A DNA stretch of 9,074 bases from Actinomycetota bacterium (GTDB lineage: Bacteria > Actinomycetota > Actinomycetes > S36-B12 > UBA5976). Shown piece by piece: positions 1 through 6,106 of the stretch. The stretch spans positions 1-9,074 of the forward strand of contig JAFMIT010000066.1 in assembly GCA_017853815.1 (NCBI GenBank). Reading direction: 5' to 3'. The notes below the pieces were generated by a model. The model saw only the letters and a program-made list of their open reading frames with translations. It searched no databases and had not been told where the DNA came from. Both the position numbers and the translations under genes were made by a program. How positions within the stretch are numbered: the first letter of the stretch is position 1; each line of letters starts with the position of its first letter.

Positions 1-528
1 TTCAATCGCAGCGCTGGTGCCGGCGAGCGGACCCACCATCCAAGCGCTCAACAGGGCAGCACTCACTGCAGCAATCGCGATGGAACCACCAAGCGCTAGT
101 TTGCGTTTTGGTGCAGCACTATCGGCTTCGCCGTCTTGTGCCTCTTCGGTTGCCGCCGCGGTCTCGTTTGAAGGTTCTTCAGCAGCAGGCTCTTCAGCCA
201 CAGCATCTTCTGCCGGGCTGTCTTCTGCCGCACTTTCTTCGGAAACTTCTGTAGCAGAACCTTCCGCCGCACTCTCTTCGGCCACTTCTTCTGTGTCCGT
301 TACCGCTTCAACATCATTCTCGTCTGCGGCGACTTCTTCGGTAGCGACCTCAGTCTCTACGCCTTCGGCTGAGGTCTCTTCAACAACATCAGTCGTCGCT
401 TCAATGGCCTCGGTAGCTTCTGCAACAACGGTTTCGTCAGTTGCATCCGAAGACGCGCCTTCGATCGGTGTAGTCACCGTCGGAAGTGCTTTGAGTTTGG
501 CCTTTTTGCGGCTGCGTTTTTTAGTCAT
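1..528 (-). CDS. Membrane-anchored protein with acidic Ala/Glu-rich N-terminal tail (partial)
   Basis: This is an open frame read leftwards from ATG at 528; 176 codons are visible and the C-terminus lies beyond base 1. It opens with a basic stretch (MTKKRSRKKAKLK). Residues about 20-140 are low complexity, rich in Glu, Ala, Thr, Ser and Val with many Glu-Glu pairs and almost no basic residues. A basic patch (PKRKLAL, 140-146) then precedes one hydrophobic segment at about 147-170, so the acidic tail should be cytoplasmic and the unseen C-terminus outside. The start lies five bases after the stop of the MBOAT gene, with AAGG just upstream, so the two are probably co-transcribed. In known O-acetylation operons the gene beside an AlgI-like MBOAT often encodes an AlgJ/AlgX-type or SGNH partner; that the missing domain is such an esterase-fold domain is inference. 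The tail itself matches no family I recognise. The complementary strand is also open here but reads as a Ser/Ala-rich shadow. Confidence 0.8.
   Translation of the reverse strand, partial: MTKKRSRKKAKLKALPTVTTPIEGASSDATDETVVAEATEAIEATTDVVEETSAEGVETEVATEEVAADENDVEAVTDTEEVAEESAAEGSATEVSEESAAEDSPAEDAVAEEPAAEEPSNETAAATEEAQDGEADSAAPKRKLALGGSIAIAAVSAALLSAWMVGPLAGTSAAIE
227..281. repeat. Imperfect direct repeat inside the acidic tail
   Basis: GCCGCACTTTCTTCGG at 227-242 recurs with one mismatch at 266-281, 39 bases (13 codons) apart and in frame. It is part of a wider pattern of TCTTC/GCC-type triplets across roughly 150-470 that encodes Glu-Glu/Ala-Ala blocks on the minus strand. This suggests the tail grew or drifts by slippage or short duplications. 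Confidence 0.5.
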
Positions 529-533
529 GACCT

Positions 534-1934
534 TCAGAATTGATAGTACAAGAATGGCGAGAAACTGCTCCATAAGGAGAAGGTCGCGCCGCCGATTAAT
601 GCGAGTAATCCCACCACCGACGCCAAGGTTCTGCGCAAGCTCCCATCTGGGCGAAGAGCGATGAAATCGAAAGTGCGTTTCCCAATTGCCTGAGGCAGGA
701 AGAATGTCGCAAAACCGATGCTCACAGCTGCAAGCCCGATGGGGGTGAGATTGGTGGTGACGATCGGGTTAAGACCGATACCTGTTTGGTGGAACATGGC
801 ATTCCACATCTGCATCATCGAGTCGGTAGTCGGTGAGCGGAACGGCACCCACGACACGATGATGAAGAAAATCATGAATGGCCGGCGCAACCACGCCCAG
901 CCCTGGACATTGCGCAAGCCAGTAATGCGCTCAATCAGGAGCAAGCCTGACCACAAGCCACCCCAAATTAGGAATGGCCAGGTGGCGCCATGCCACAGCG
1001 ATGTCAGCGCGAATGTCAGAAGCAAAGCCGCGTATTCGCGCAAACGGCCGTGGCGGTTGCCGCCGAGCGGGATGTACACATAGTCGCGGAACCAGCGAGA
1101 GAGCGTCATGTGCCACCGCGCCCAGAATTCCGTCGCGCTTCGTGAACGGTACGGGCCAGCGAAGTTCTCGGGGAAGTGGAAACCAAACAGGCGTGCGAGG
1201 CCGAGCGCCATGTCGGAGTAGCCGGAGAAGTCGAAGTAGATCTGGACGGTGTACGCGGTGGCTCCGAGCCAGGCTGCCTTGGTGTCAATTTGCCAGTCTT
1301 GTGACCATGCGGCGGCGGCGATGGCGCCAGCGTTATCCGCGATCATGGTCTTTTTGGCGAGACCCCAACCAAATCGGGAAAGGCCATAAAGAATGTCATC
1401 AGTCGTCGGCTTGAGTCGAGCTGCGATTTCGTCAGCGATTTCGCTAAAGCGAACGATGGGTCCAGCAATCTGGTGCGGGAACAGGAACAAGTAGAGCAAG
1501 TAGTGGATGACGTTGCGGCTTGGTTCGATGGTCCCGCGGCGCACATCCACGATGTACGAAATCGCGTGGAAAGTGAAGAACGAAATGCCCAGGGGCAGAT
1601 ACAACTGTGCGGGTGCTGAGCTGTTGTCGAGCGCGGACTGGATAACGGGGATGTACTTGACGGCGAGGAGCGGACCCGCGACGACGAGTAGCGAGCTAAA
1701 GAAAAAGAAGCCGCCAGACTTCTTGCCCTGGAGTTTGAAAATGCCTAGTGCCGTGACCCAAGAGACCAACGACACCGACAGGATGATCCAGGTCTGTTCA
1801 CCTGCGCCCCAGACATAAAAAACGGCCGACGCGGCCAGCAGGGTGACGTTTTGGAGCCGGCGAGGCAAGGGGTAGACGAGAACGAGAATTGCGGGGAGGA
1901 AGAGGAAAAGAAAGATGATCGAAGAAAAGACCAC
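534..1934 (-). CDS. MBOAT family O-acyltransferase (AlgI/DltB-like)
   Basis: Polytopic membrane enzyme of the MBOAT family, which moves acyl (usually acetyl) groups across the membrane onto cell-surface polysaccharides. With GTG at 1934 as start it has 466 residues, close to the usual AlgI length. The N-terminus MVFSSIIFLFLFLP is the classic AlgI opening, and GAGG at 1943-1940 sits five bases before this GTG; the other in-frame GTG at 1940 would overlap that site and is less likely. Key motifs are present: RWHMTLSRWF with the first conserved His at about 275, YIPLGGNR at about 287-294, and SLWHGATWPF with the conserved, likely catalytic His at about 315. The C-terminus SPFLYYQF is also typical. 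The gene is followed after five bases by the acidic membrane protein and preceded, beyond a 99-base gap, by the TetR-type regulator on the same strand. The substrate cannot be told from sequence; alginate is unlikely and a surface glycan is more probable. Family call is firm, substrate is not. Confidence 0.93.
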   Translation of the reverse strand: MVFSSIIFLFLFLPAILVLVYPLPRRLQNVTLLAASAVFYVWGAGEQTWIILSVSLVSWVTALGIFKLQGKKSGGFFFFSSLLVVAGPLLAVKYIPVIQSALDNSSAPAQLYLPLGISFFTFHAISYIVDVRRGTIEPSRNVIHYLLYLFLFPHQIAGPIVRFSEIADEIAARLKPTTDDILYGLSRFGWGLAKKTMIADNAGAIAAAAWSQDWQIDTKAAWLGATAYTVQIYFDFSGYSDMALGLARLFGFHFPENFAGPYRSRSATEFWARWHMTLSRWFRDYVYIPLGGNRHGRLREYAALLLTFALTSLWHGATWPFLIWGGLWSGLLLIERITGLRNVQGWAWLRRPFMIFFIIVSWVPFRSPTTDSMMQMWNAMFHQTGIGLNPIVTTNLTPIGLAAVSIGFATFFLPQAIGKRTFDFIALRPDGSLRRTLASVVGLLALIGGATFSLWSSFSPFLYYQF

Positions 1935-1943
1935 TTCCACCTC
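1935..1943 (-). promoter_or_regulatory. Ribosome binding site deciding the MBOAT start
   Basis: Read on the minus strand, GAGG (1943-1940) lies five bases upstream of GTG at 1934. It favours the start giving MVFSS over the GTG at 1940, whose first base is the last base of this motif. Confidence 0.6.
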
Positions 1944-1962
1944 ACCGCTCGTTTAAGGGCGA

Positions 1963-1991
1963 AGGTTAATTGCGGCTAGAAACGGAACCAA
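1963..1991 (-). promoter_or_regulatory. Candidate promoter for the MBOAT operon
   Basis: On the minus strand TTGGTT (1991-1986) and TAACCT (1968-1963) are separated by 17 bases, with about 28 bases from the -10-like box to the GTG. Each hexamer matches the sigma-70-type consensus only in part. The same nine bases TAACCTTCG occur before the FMN-binding protein gene at 3811-3819. Weak evidence from spacing and position only. Confidence 0.35.
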
Positions 1992-2023
1992 ACCCGCCGC
2001 CCCGAACAGTCGAACTTGCCCCG

Positions 2024-2044
2024 TTATGGCCGCTTAGGCCATAA
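2024..2044 (-). terminator. 8-bp hairpin spanning the TetR-type gene stop codon
   Basis: TTATGGCC (2024-2031) and GGCCATAA (2037-2044) form a perfect 8-bp inverted repeat around a five-base loop that contains the regulator's TAA stop (2036-2034 on the minus strand). No T-run follows on either strand, so it is not a classic intrinsic terminator. It could still halt or attenuate transcription before the MBOAT gene or stabilise the 3' end; function is inference. Confidence 0.4.
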
Positions 2045-2651
2045 ATGCGTGCTCGATTACTCGGTCGATGAGCCGATTCCAGGATTCGATGTCTTTCTCA
2101 GTATTTGAGATTTCATCCACGGCACGGCCGAGGGTGTACGCCTGAATGAAGACTGCGACCTGCCAGGGGTCGACCTCGGTCGTGAACCAGCCTCGAGACT
2201 GAGCCATCCGAACCAGCTCGGCCAGCGCGTGGGTGAGCCGCTCCTGTTCTGAGGCTAGTTTCTCCCGAAAACGTGAATTTCCTTCGGCACGGACGAGTGC
2301 AGCCAGTCGATCAGCCCGAATTGGCCGCATTTCGGGGCTCTGGGTCAGGCGCGTGATTTGGCGAATGCCCTGAATCACTTCTGTCTTGGAGCTCGCGGCA
2401 CTTACGAGTTGCGTGATCTGCTCAATGGAAACGTCGACGTACTTGGTGAACCGAGCCAGTTCGGCGCTTTCAATAAGTTCAAAGAAGTCGCTGAAATGGT
2501 GGTACAGCGATCCTCTCGATACCCCCGACGTTTCGAGAACTTGCTCAACCGTAATTTCTTCGTACGGATGAGACTTGCGGAGTTCCAACACTGTCTCAAG
2601 CAATGCGAGCTTTGTTTTGTGAACCCGCTTTGGTCGTGTCGCGGAAGTCAT
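2034..2651 (-). CDS. TetR/AcrR family transcriptional regulator
   Basis: A 205-residue protein of usual TetR length. The N-terminal DNA-binding domain contains the helix-turn-helix at about residues 33-54 (ITVEQVLETSGVSRGSLYHH), with the recognition helix SRGSLYHHF. The C-terminal 130 residues are mainly helical and should hold the ligand pocket and dimer interface; they match no ligand class I can name. The ATG at 2651 has no Shine-Dalgarno sequence but has a -10-like TACACT exactly six bases upstream, so the mRNA is probably leaderless. It is divergent, across 63 bases, from the pyruvyl transferase-like gene and lies upstream of the MBOAT gene on its own strand, so either or both are candidate targets. 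TetR proteins usually repress and often repress themselves; which targets apply here is inference. Confidence 0.9.
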   Translation of the reverse strand: MTSATRPKRVHKTKLALLETVLELRKSHPYEEITVEQVLETSGVSRGSLYHHFSDFFELIESAELARFTKYVDVSIEQITQLVSAASSKTEVIQGIRQITRLTQSPEMRPIRADRLAALVRAEGNSRFREKLASEQERLTHALAELVRMAQSRGWFTTEVDPWQVAVFIQAYTLGRAVDEISNTEKDIESWNRLIDRVIEHAFMA

Positions 2652-2714
2652 GCGGGGAGTGTAAACGCAACTGCGAGAATAACCGCTTGATATCTGGTCG
2701 AGTTTGGAGTCGTT
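2652..2714. promoter_or_regulatory. Divergent intergenic region between regulator and pyruvyl transferase
   Basis: These 63 bases must carry both divergent promoters and are the natural place for a TetR operator. Visible elements are the minus-strand TACACT, an imperfect CGCAACTGCG palindrome at 2666-2675, a GATATC palindrome at 2689-2694, and GGAG at 2706-2709 as the ribosome binding site of the plus-strand gene. No long, convincing operator palindrome stands out. Confidence 0.45.
2658..2663 (-). promoter_or_regulatory. Leaderless -10 element of the TetR-type gene
   Basis: On the minus strand the order is TACACT, then CCCCGC, then ATG at 2651. A -10 hexamer ending six bases before the ATG puts the expected transcript start on the A of the ATG. 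There is no Shine-Dalgarno motif. No clear -35 box is seen. The same geometry occurs at 5390 and 8758. Confidence 0.5.
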
Positions 2715-3728
2715 GTGATTGTCACGCTAACAGGGGCATACAAGAATGCCGGCGACTACTTGATTGGTCATCGAGCCCGCGCCTTGCTGGCGACGCATGT
2801 TGATTCCGACATCATCAATATCAATCGCAAAGAAATCACGGCAGACCATTACGAGATTTTCAACAAAGCGCGTGCGGTTTTGCTGACTGGCGGGCCGGCT
2901 TATCAGGCCAAAATGCATCCAGGCATCTATCCGATTGAACTCGATCAGATTTCAGTTCCGGTGATTCCTTTTGGTCTTGGCTGGAAAGGACAACTCGGCC
3001 AAGCACCTGAAGACTTTCAGTTCACCGAGTCCTCATCACGGTTTATTGCAGACATCCACGCGCGATTCTCCGGATCTTCTAGCGTGCGCGACCACTTGAC
3101 CAAGAATCTGTTGAATCACAACGGGATTGATAACGTCATGATGACTGGTTGCCCCGCGTGGTACGACGAGTCAAAACTTGCAGACGACTTTGAGTTTCCG
3201 ACAAGCATTAAGCGCGTTGTGTTGAGCATGCCAGCGTTTCCGCATCAGCAGGTGTGGGACTTGATGGATGCCACCTCACAACTTTTTCCTGGTGCCACGA
3301 AATACTTGGCGTTCCAAGCGGGATATAAATCAACGCATGTAAAGAACCAAAAGGAATACACAGCCTGGAATTACAAGACAATTCGCAGAGGCGTCTTAAA
3401 AGGTTTCCGGCCCATTAGTTTCGACTCGGATTTCGCCAAGTTCGAAAGCTTCATGAAGTCGGTCGATTTCCATTTTGGCTACCGAGTGCATTCACACATC
3501 TTCTCGTTGTCGCAGCGCATCCCATCAATGCTGATTGCCGAAGACTCGCGTGGCGTTGGGCAGGCTCAAGCAATGGGAGTGGAACCTCGGATGGCGTCAG
3601 ATGATTCGAATGCCGTCATCGCGGCGCTCAGAGAGTTGATTGACACTCGAGGTGCCGAAGTGCAGCGGGCGATCGAGACCATGCGCTCGACCCACGCGAC
3701 GATGCTCGATTTCTTCGCACAAGTGTGA
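2715..3728 (+). CDS. Polysaccharide pyruvyl transferase family protein
   Basis: A 337-residue soluble protein resembling the polysaccharide pyruvyl transferase family, which adds ketal-linked pyruvate from phosphoenolpyruvate to sugars of surface polysaccharides. Seen features: NAGDYLIG at residues 11-18 near the N-terminus, a LLTGGPAYQ strand-loop at 56-64, SVRDHLTK at about 123-130, MTGCPAWY at 143-150, and the C-terminal block GYRVHSHIFSLSQRIPSMLI at 255-274, whose R-x-H and following hydrophobic helix are the family signature. No signal peptide, so it should act in the cytoplasm on lipid-linked or nucleotide-linked sugars. The GTG start at 2715 is supported by GGAG five bases upstream and by the natural strand start MIVTLTG. 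It stands alone on its strand, divergent from the TetR-type gene. Enzyme activity and acceptor are inferred from family; some members are annotated only as family proteins. Confidence 0.85.
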   Translation: MIVTLTGAYKNAGDYLIGHRARALLATHVDSDIININRKEITADHYEIFNKARAVLLTGGPAYQAKMHPGIYPIELDQISVPVIPFGLGWKGQLGQAPEDFQFTESSSRFIADIHARFSGSSSVRDHLTKNLLNHNGIDNVMMTGCPAWYDESKLADDFEFPTSIKRVVLSMPAFPHQQVWDLMDATSQLFPGATKYLAFQAGYKSTHVKNQKEYTAWNYKTIRRGVLKGFRPISFDSDFAKFESFMKSVDFHFGYRVHSHIFSLSQRIPSMLIAEDSRGVGQAQAMGVEPRMASDDSNAVIAALRELIDTRGAEVQRAIETMRSTHATMLDFFAQV

Positions 3729-3853
3729 ATTTTCTGTTAGCGGCTATCCAATTGGCTGAGAGGATGCTGTGAAAAGCCACTTTTCGTTCGCATCATGGGA
3801 AATCGCTAGCTAACCTTCGGTCGTTCGCTTCCCCTTCCCCAAAGGATTCTTTC
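3729..3853 (+). promoter_or_regulatory. Intergenic region upstream of the FMN-binding protein gene
   Basis: It contains a CCAATTGG palindrome at 3748-3755, a short hairpin GAAAAG-CCA-CTTTTC at 3771-3785 that could mark the end of the pyruvyl transferase transcript, and a possible promoter: TTCGCA (3787-3792) and TAACCT (3811-3816) with an 18-base spacer. A pyrimidine-rich stretch and AAAGGA (3841-3846) follow, the latter seven bases before GTG at 3854 and a good ribosome binding site. The hairpin lacks a T-run and the promoter boxes are weak matches. Confidence 0.4.
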
Positions 3854-4426
3854 GTGCGTACTTCGGTTCAACGCTGGTTACTCGTCTTGGCGAGCGCTTT
3901 CGCCGGCATTTTCTCGGTGCTGATGACCACACCTTCTAGCGCGCTCTTCCCGTCTGATGCGTCTGCGGGTCCTGATTCCTCGGCTGGTCCGAACAGCCAG
4001 CCAACACCGAAAGCTACGAAGACTTCAGATCCGTCTGCTCAGCCGGCTCCAACCAAGACTCAGTCGACTCCGAAGAAGACCAAGACCGCCAAGCCTCAGG
4101 CAACCAAAACTGAGGCTGCGCCTTCCGCAGTCGCTGGTGACATGAAAGACGGCACCTACACCGGTGGAAGTTTCTCTGCTGGCTCCTACGGCACGGTCAA
4201 AGTGAAAATCACGGTCGCCGGTGGCCAGATCACCAAAGTTGAGACGCCTTCGCTTCCAAGTCGCGATCGTGAGTCACAGCGCATTAACGATCAGGCGGGT
4301 CCTTACCTTCGCGATCAAGCCCTCGCAGCGCAATCGGTGAACATCGCAGGCGTTGGCGGCGCGAGCTACACCACATCAGCTTTCAAGAAGTCACTCCAAG
4401 ACGCGATTAACAAATCTAAGAAGTGA
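3854..4426 (+). CDS. Exported FMN-binding domain protein
   Basis: A 190-residue secreted protein. Residues 1-30 form a Sec-type signal peptide: R2/R7, hydrophobic core at 8-25, likely cleavage near PSSA-LF (27-32). There is no twin-arginine motif. Residues about 40-93 are a Pro/Lys/Thr/Ser/Ala-rich linker of the kind that spans cell walls. Residues 97-188 fit the FMN-binding domain of RnfG/NqrC-type proteins: DGTYTGGSFSAGSYGTVKVK, a strand VAGGQITKVE, and the C-terminal AGVGGASYTTSAF block where FMN is usually attached to a Ser/Thr by ApbE. Here the acceptor would be Ser171; the usual D-x-x-S-G-A-T is changed to A-x-x-G-G-A-S. The next gene is an ApbE flavin transferase overlapping by four bases, which strongly supports covalent flavinylation. 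Likely role: extracytoplasmic electron carrier, perhaps in metal reduction; its membrane electron donor is not in the window. GTG start chosen for AAAGGA upstream and the signal peptide. Confidence 0.88.
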   Translation: MRTSVQRWLLVLASAFAGIFSVLMTTPSSALFPSDASAGPDSSAGPNSQPTPKATKTSDPSAQPAPTKTQSTPKKTKTAKPQATKTEAAPSAVAGDMKDGTYTGGSFSAGSYGTVKVKITVAGGQITKVETPSLPSRDRESQRINDQAGPYLRDQALAAQSVNIAGVGGASYTTSAFKKSLQDAINKSKK

Positions 4427-5211
4427 CCAATCTAGAAGTAACAATCGCTGACACTGGTGGGTGGCAGCGGGTAACTCATGCTGAAGAAGTGTGGGGCACT
4501 GTTGTTACTTTCGAAATTCGTCACCCCGTCATTGGCGAAGACGTTCAACAACTTTTTGTTGATGGTGCTGCTTTCTTACACGAAGTAGATCGTTGGTTCT
4601 CGACGTATCGCACTGATTCACTTATCACTGCTCTTCGCAACGGAATGCTCGAGCGAGAACAGATGCCAGCCATCGTCCAGGCCGTATTGACCAACTGCGA
4701 AGTTGTTCGGGATCTCACTGACGGTGTGTTTGACCCTTGGTCGCTACCTGATGGTGTCGATCCGTCTGGATACGTCAAAGGTTGGGCTGCTGACGTCGTC
4801 GCGGATCTCTTCGTTTCTCGCGGTTATCCCAACGTCAACGTCAACGCAGCAGGTGATGTGACGTGCCGCGGCCTGCAAGCTCCGAATGAACCGTGGGTCA
4901 TCGGAATTCGGCACCCAGACCATGCCTTCGAAATCATTAGCACGGTACGTCTTTTCAATCAGGCGTGCGCCACATCAGGCGAATACGAACGTGGACCGCA
5001 CATTCTCGATCCTCGCTCGGGTGAGCGAAAAGTGGCATTGCGCTCAGCGACTGTGGTCGGGCCAGATGGCGGAATGGCCGATGCCCTCGCGACCGCACTG
5101 TTGATTCGCGGGCGAGATGGCGTTGCGTGGTTCAGTGATATGCCTGAATGGTCAGGGCTTCTCATCGAAGGTGAACGTGCCCTGACGTTTGGGCCAGCAT
5201 TCGACGCTTAG
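4423..5211 (+). CDS. apbE: FAD:protein FMN transferase (ApbE family)
   Basis: ApbE enzymes use FAD and Mg2+ to attach FMN through a phosphoester bond to Ser/Thr of a target protein. This 262-residue copy has the family motifs in order: FSTYRTDS at 59-66, GVFDPW at 101-106, DPSGYVKGWAAD at 113-124, NVNAAGDV at 139-146, ATSGEYERG with HILDPRSG at 183-200, and GMADALATAL at 217-226 with the conserved Asp (220) of the metal site. Its GTG start overlaps the stop of the FMN-binding gene (GTGA), so the pair is translationally coupled and the neighbour is the obvious substrate. An in-frame TAA at 4417-4419 rules out any longer N-terminus, so the protein truly lacks a signal peptide or lipobox, unlike the exported ApbE of many bacteria. 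It would therefore act in the cytoplasm unless exported another way. Shorter than the common 300-350 residues, which fits loss of the export signal. Confidence 0.93.
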   Translation: MTNLEVTIADTGGWQRVTHAEEVWGTVVTFEIRHPVIGEDVQQLFVDGAAFLHEVDRWFSTYRTDSLITALRNGMLEREQMPAIVQAVLTNCEVVRDLTDGVFDPWSLPDGVDPSGYVKGWAADVVADLFVSRGYPNVNVNAAGDVTCRGLQAPNEPWVIGIRHPDHAFEIISTVRLFNQACATSGEYERGPHILDPRSGERKVALRSATVVGPDGGMADALATALLIRGRDGVAWFSDMPEWSGLLIEGERALTFGPAFDA

Positions 5212-5224
5212 CTGCAGGTGCAGC
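5211..5224 (+). terminator. Short hairpin after apbE
   Basis: GCTGCA (5211-5216) and TGCAGC (5219-5224) are perfect inverted halves, overlapping the last base of the stop codon; as RNA this gives five pairs with an AGGT loop. It is followed by GATTATCTTG, only mildly T-rich. A weak terminator candidate at the right place between two transcription units. Confidence 0.35.
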
Positions 5225-5359
5225 GATTATCTTGTGGAACGTTTGCGAGAGCTTCCTCAATATGTTGTCCGCAGCCACTCCACGTGATCTTCTTACATGA
5301 CTGGCAAGGCACTGGGCTGCACATGGCTCTCCTTCAAGTGAAGCTGGTTGGCTAAGCGT

Positions 5360-5373
5360 AAACGTCAAACGTC
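5360..5373. repeat. Tandem AAACGTC repeat upstream of the VIT transporter gene
   Basis: Two perfect copies of AAACGTC adjoin at 5360-5366 and 5367-5373. Counted from a transcript start at the ATG (5402) they cover about -42 to -29, where a -35 box or an activator or repressor would bind. No consensus -35 box is seen, so a protein-binding role is plausible but inferred. Confidence 0.45.
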
Positions 5374-5389
5374 GAAGTGGGAATTGCGC

Positions 5390-5395
5390 GATAAT
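5390..5395 (+). promoter_or_regulatory. Leaderless -10 element of the VIT transporter gene
   Basis: GATAAT at 5390-5395 matches TATAAT at five of six positions and is followed by CCGCCC and then ATG at 5402, so the transcript should begin at the A of the ATG. No Shine-Dalgarno sequence precedes this ATG. The element decides the start over an upstream in-frame TTG at 5348. Confidence 0.6.
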
Positions 5396-5401
5396 CCGCC
5401 C

Positions 5402-6106
5402 ATGACTCCAGATGCCGTTGCTCAAAGAAATCTCCATCACAAAGCACATCGCGCCGGCTGGCTTCGTGCCGCTGTCCTCGGTGCGAATGATGGCTTGGTG
5501 TCGATCTCTTCTCTCATGGTCGGTTTCGCGGCCGCGAAAGCGTCTGGCAGTTCGGTCCTTCTCGCGGGCGCCGCTGGTCTGGCCGCAGGTGCGTTGTCTA
5601 TGGCCGCGGGTGAATTTGTGTCCGTGAGTTCTCAGACGGATATCGAAAACGCTGACCGTCAGATGGAGCTTGAGCATCTCGCAGCCGACCCCGAGGGCGA
5701 ACTAGAAGAGCTGGCGGAAATTTATGAGGAGCGCGGCCTTTCCCCTGAACTCGCCAAGCAAGTAGCTGTCGCGCTCACAGAGCACGATGCGCTTGGCGCA
5801 CATCTGCGCGAAGAGCTCGGTCACCACGAAGTAAGCAAGGCGCGCCCCATCCAAGCCGCTATGGCATCGGCAGCTGCCTTTATGGCTGGTGGGCTCATTC
5901 CATTCCTCGGTCTCCCGTTCTCGGACACCCTTCGCGGACCAGCCATCACCGCGATTAGCGTTGCTGGTCTTGTCGTCACCGGTTACTTGTCTGCCAAGGC
6001 GGCGGGCTGTGGCATCTTGCGTCCGACGATGCGCGTTGTTATCGGCGGCTCGGTAGCGATGGCTGTCACGTTCGTCGTGGGCACCATCTTTGGAATCGCC
6101 GCCTGA
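5402..6106 (+). CDS. VIT1/CCC1 family Fe/Mn transporter
   Basis: A 234-residue membrane protein of the VIT1/CCC1 family, which moves Fe2+ or Mn2+ out of the cytoplasm. It begins with the family hallmark HHKAHRAGWLRAAVLGANDG at 12-31 (conserved Asp30 in the first membrane helix). It continues with a second helix ending SMAAGEFVSVSSQ (Met67, Glu71), then a soluble acidic helical insert at about 80-148 with the metal-binding-domain pattern EGELEELAEIYEERGL at 98-113 and several Glu. Three more membrane helices follow at about 150-170, 178-200 and 210-232. Five membrane segments and total length are usual. A TTG at 5348 would add 18 residues, but the leaderless -10 at 5390 and family length favour ATG at 5402. 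The stop TGA shares its A with the ATG of the peroxiredoxin gene, so the two are co-translated. Metal preference cannot be read from sequence. Confidence 0.9.
   Translation: MTPDAVAQRNLHHKAHRAGWLRAAVLGANDGLVSISSLMVGFAAAKASGSSVLLAGAAGLAAGALSMAAGEFVSVSSQTDIENADRQMELEHLAADPEGELEELAEIYEERGLSPELAKQVAVALTEHDALGAHLREELGHHEVSKARPIQAAMASAAAFMAGGLIPFLGLPFSDTLRGPAITAISVAGLVVTGYLSAKAAGCGILRPTMRVVIGGSVAMAVTFVVGTIFGIAA

Noticed and set aside
17..664. 215-codon plus-strand frame rich in Ser and Ala
   Set aside because: It is the mirror of the acidic minus-strand protein and runs on into the MBOAT coding region. Its Ser/Ala composition is what Glu/Ala codons give on the other strand, and it has no domain. 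The minus frame has a membrane segment and an operon partner.
974..1414. 146-codon plus-strand Arg-rich frame
   Set aside because: It lies antisense to the MBOAT gene core motifs and is very rich in Arg/Ser/Cys, as expected for a shadow.
3771..3785. GAAAAG-CCA-CTTTTC hairpin as an intrinsic terminator
   Set aside because: The stem is A/T-rich with a three-base loop and has no T-run, so it was noted only within the intergenic region.
5348..5401. TTG start adding 18 residues to the VIT transporter
   Set aside because: The added residues are polar and not typical of the family, and a near-consensus -10 (GATAAT) lies inside this stretch, exactly placed for a leaderless ATG start at 5402.
5162..5677. 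171-codon minus-strand frame
   Set aside because: It overlaps the end of apbE and the start of the VIT gene, has no recognisable motif, and has an Arg/His-rich composition typical of antisense frames in this base composition.
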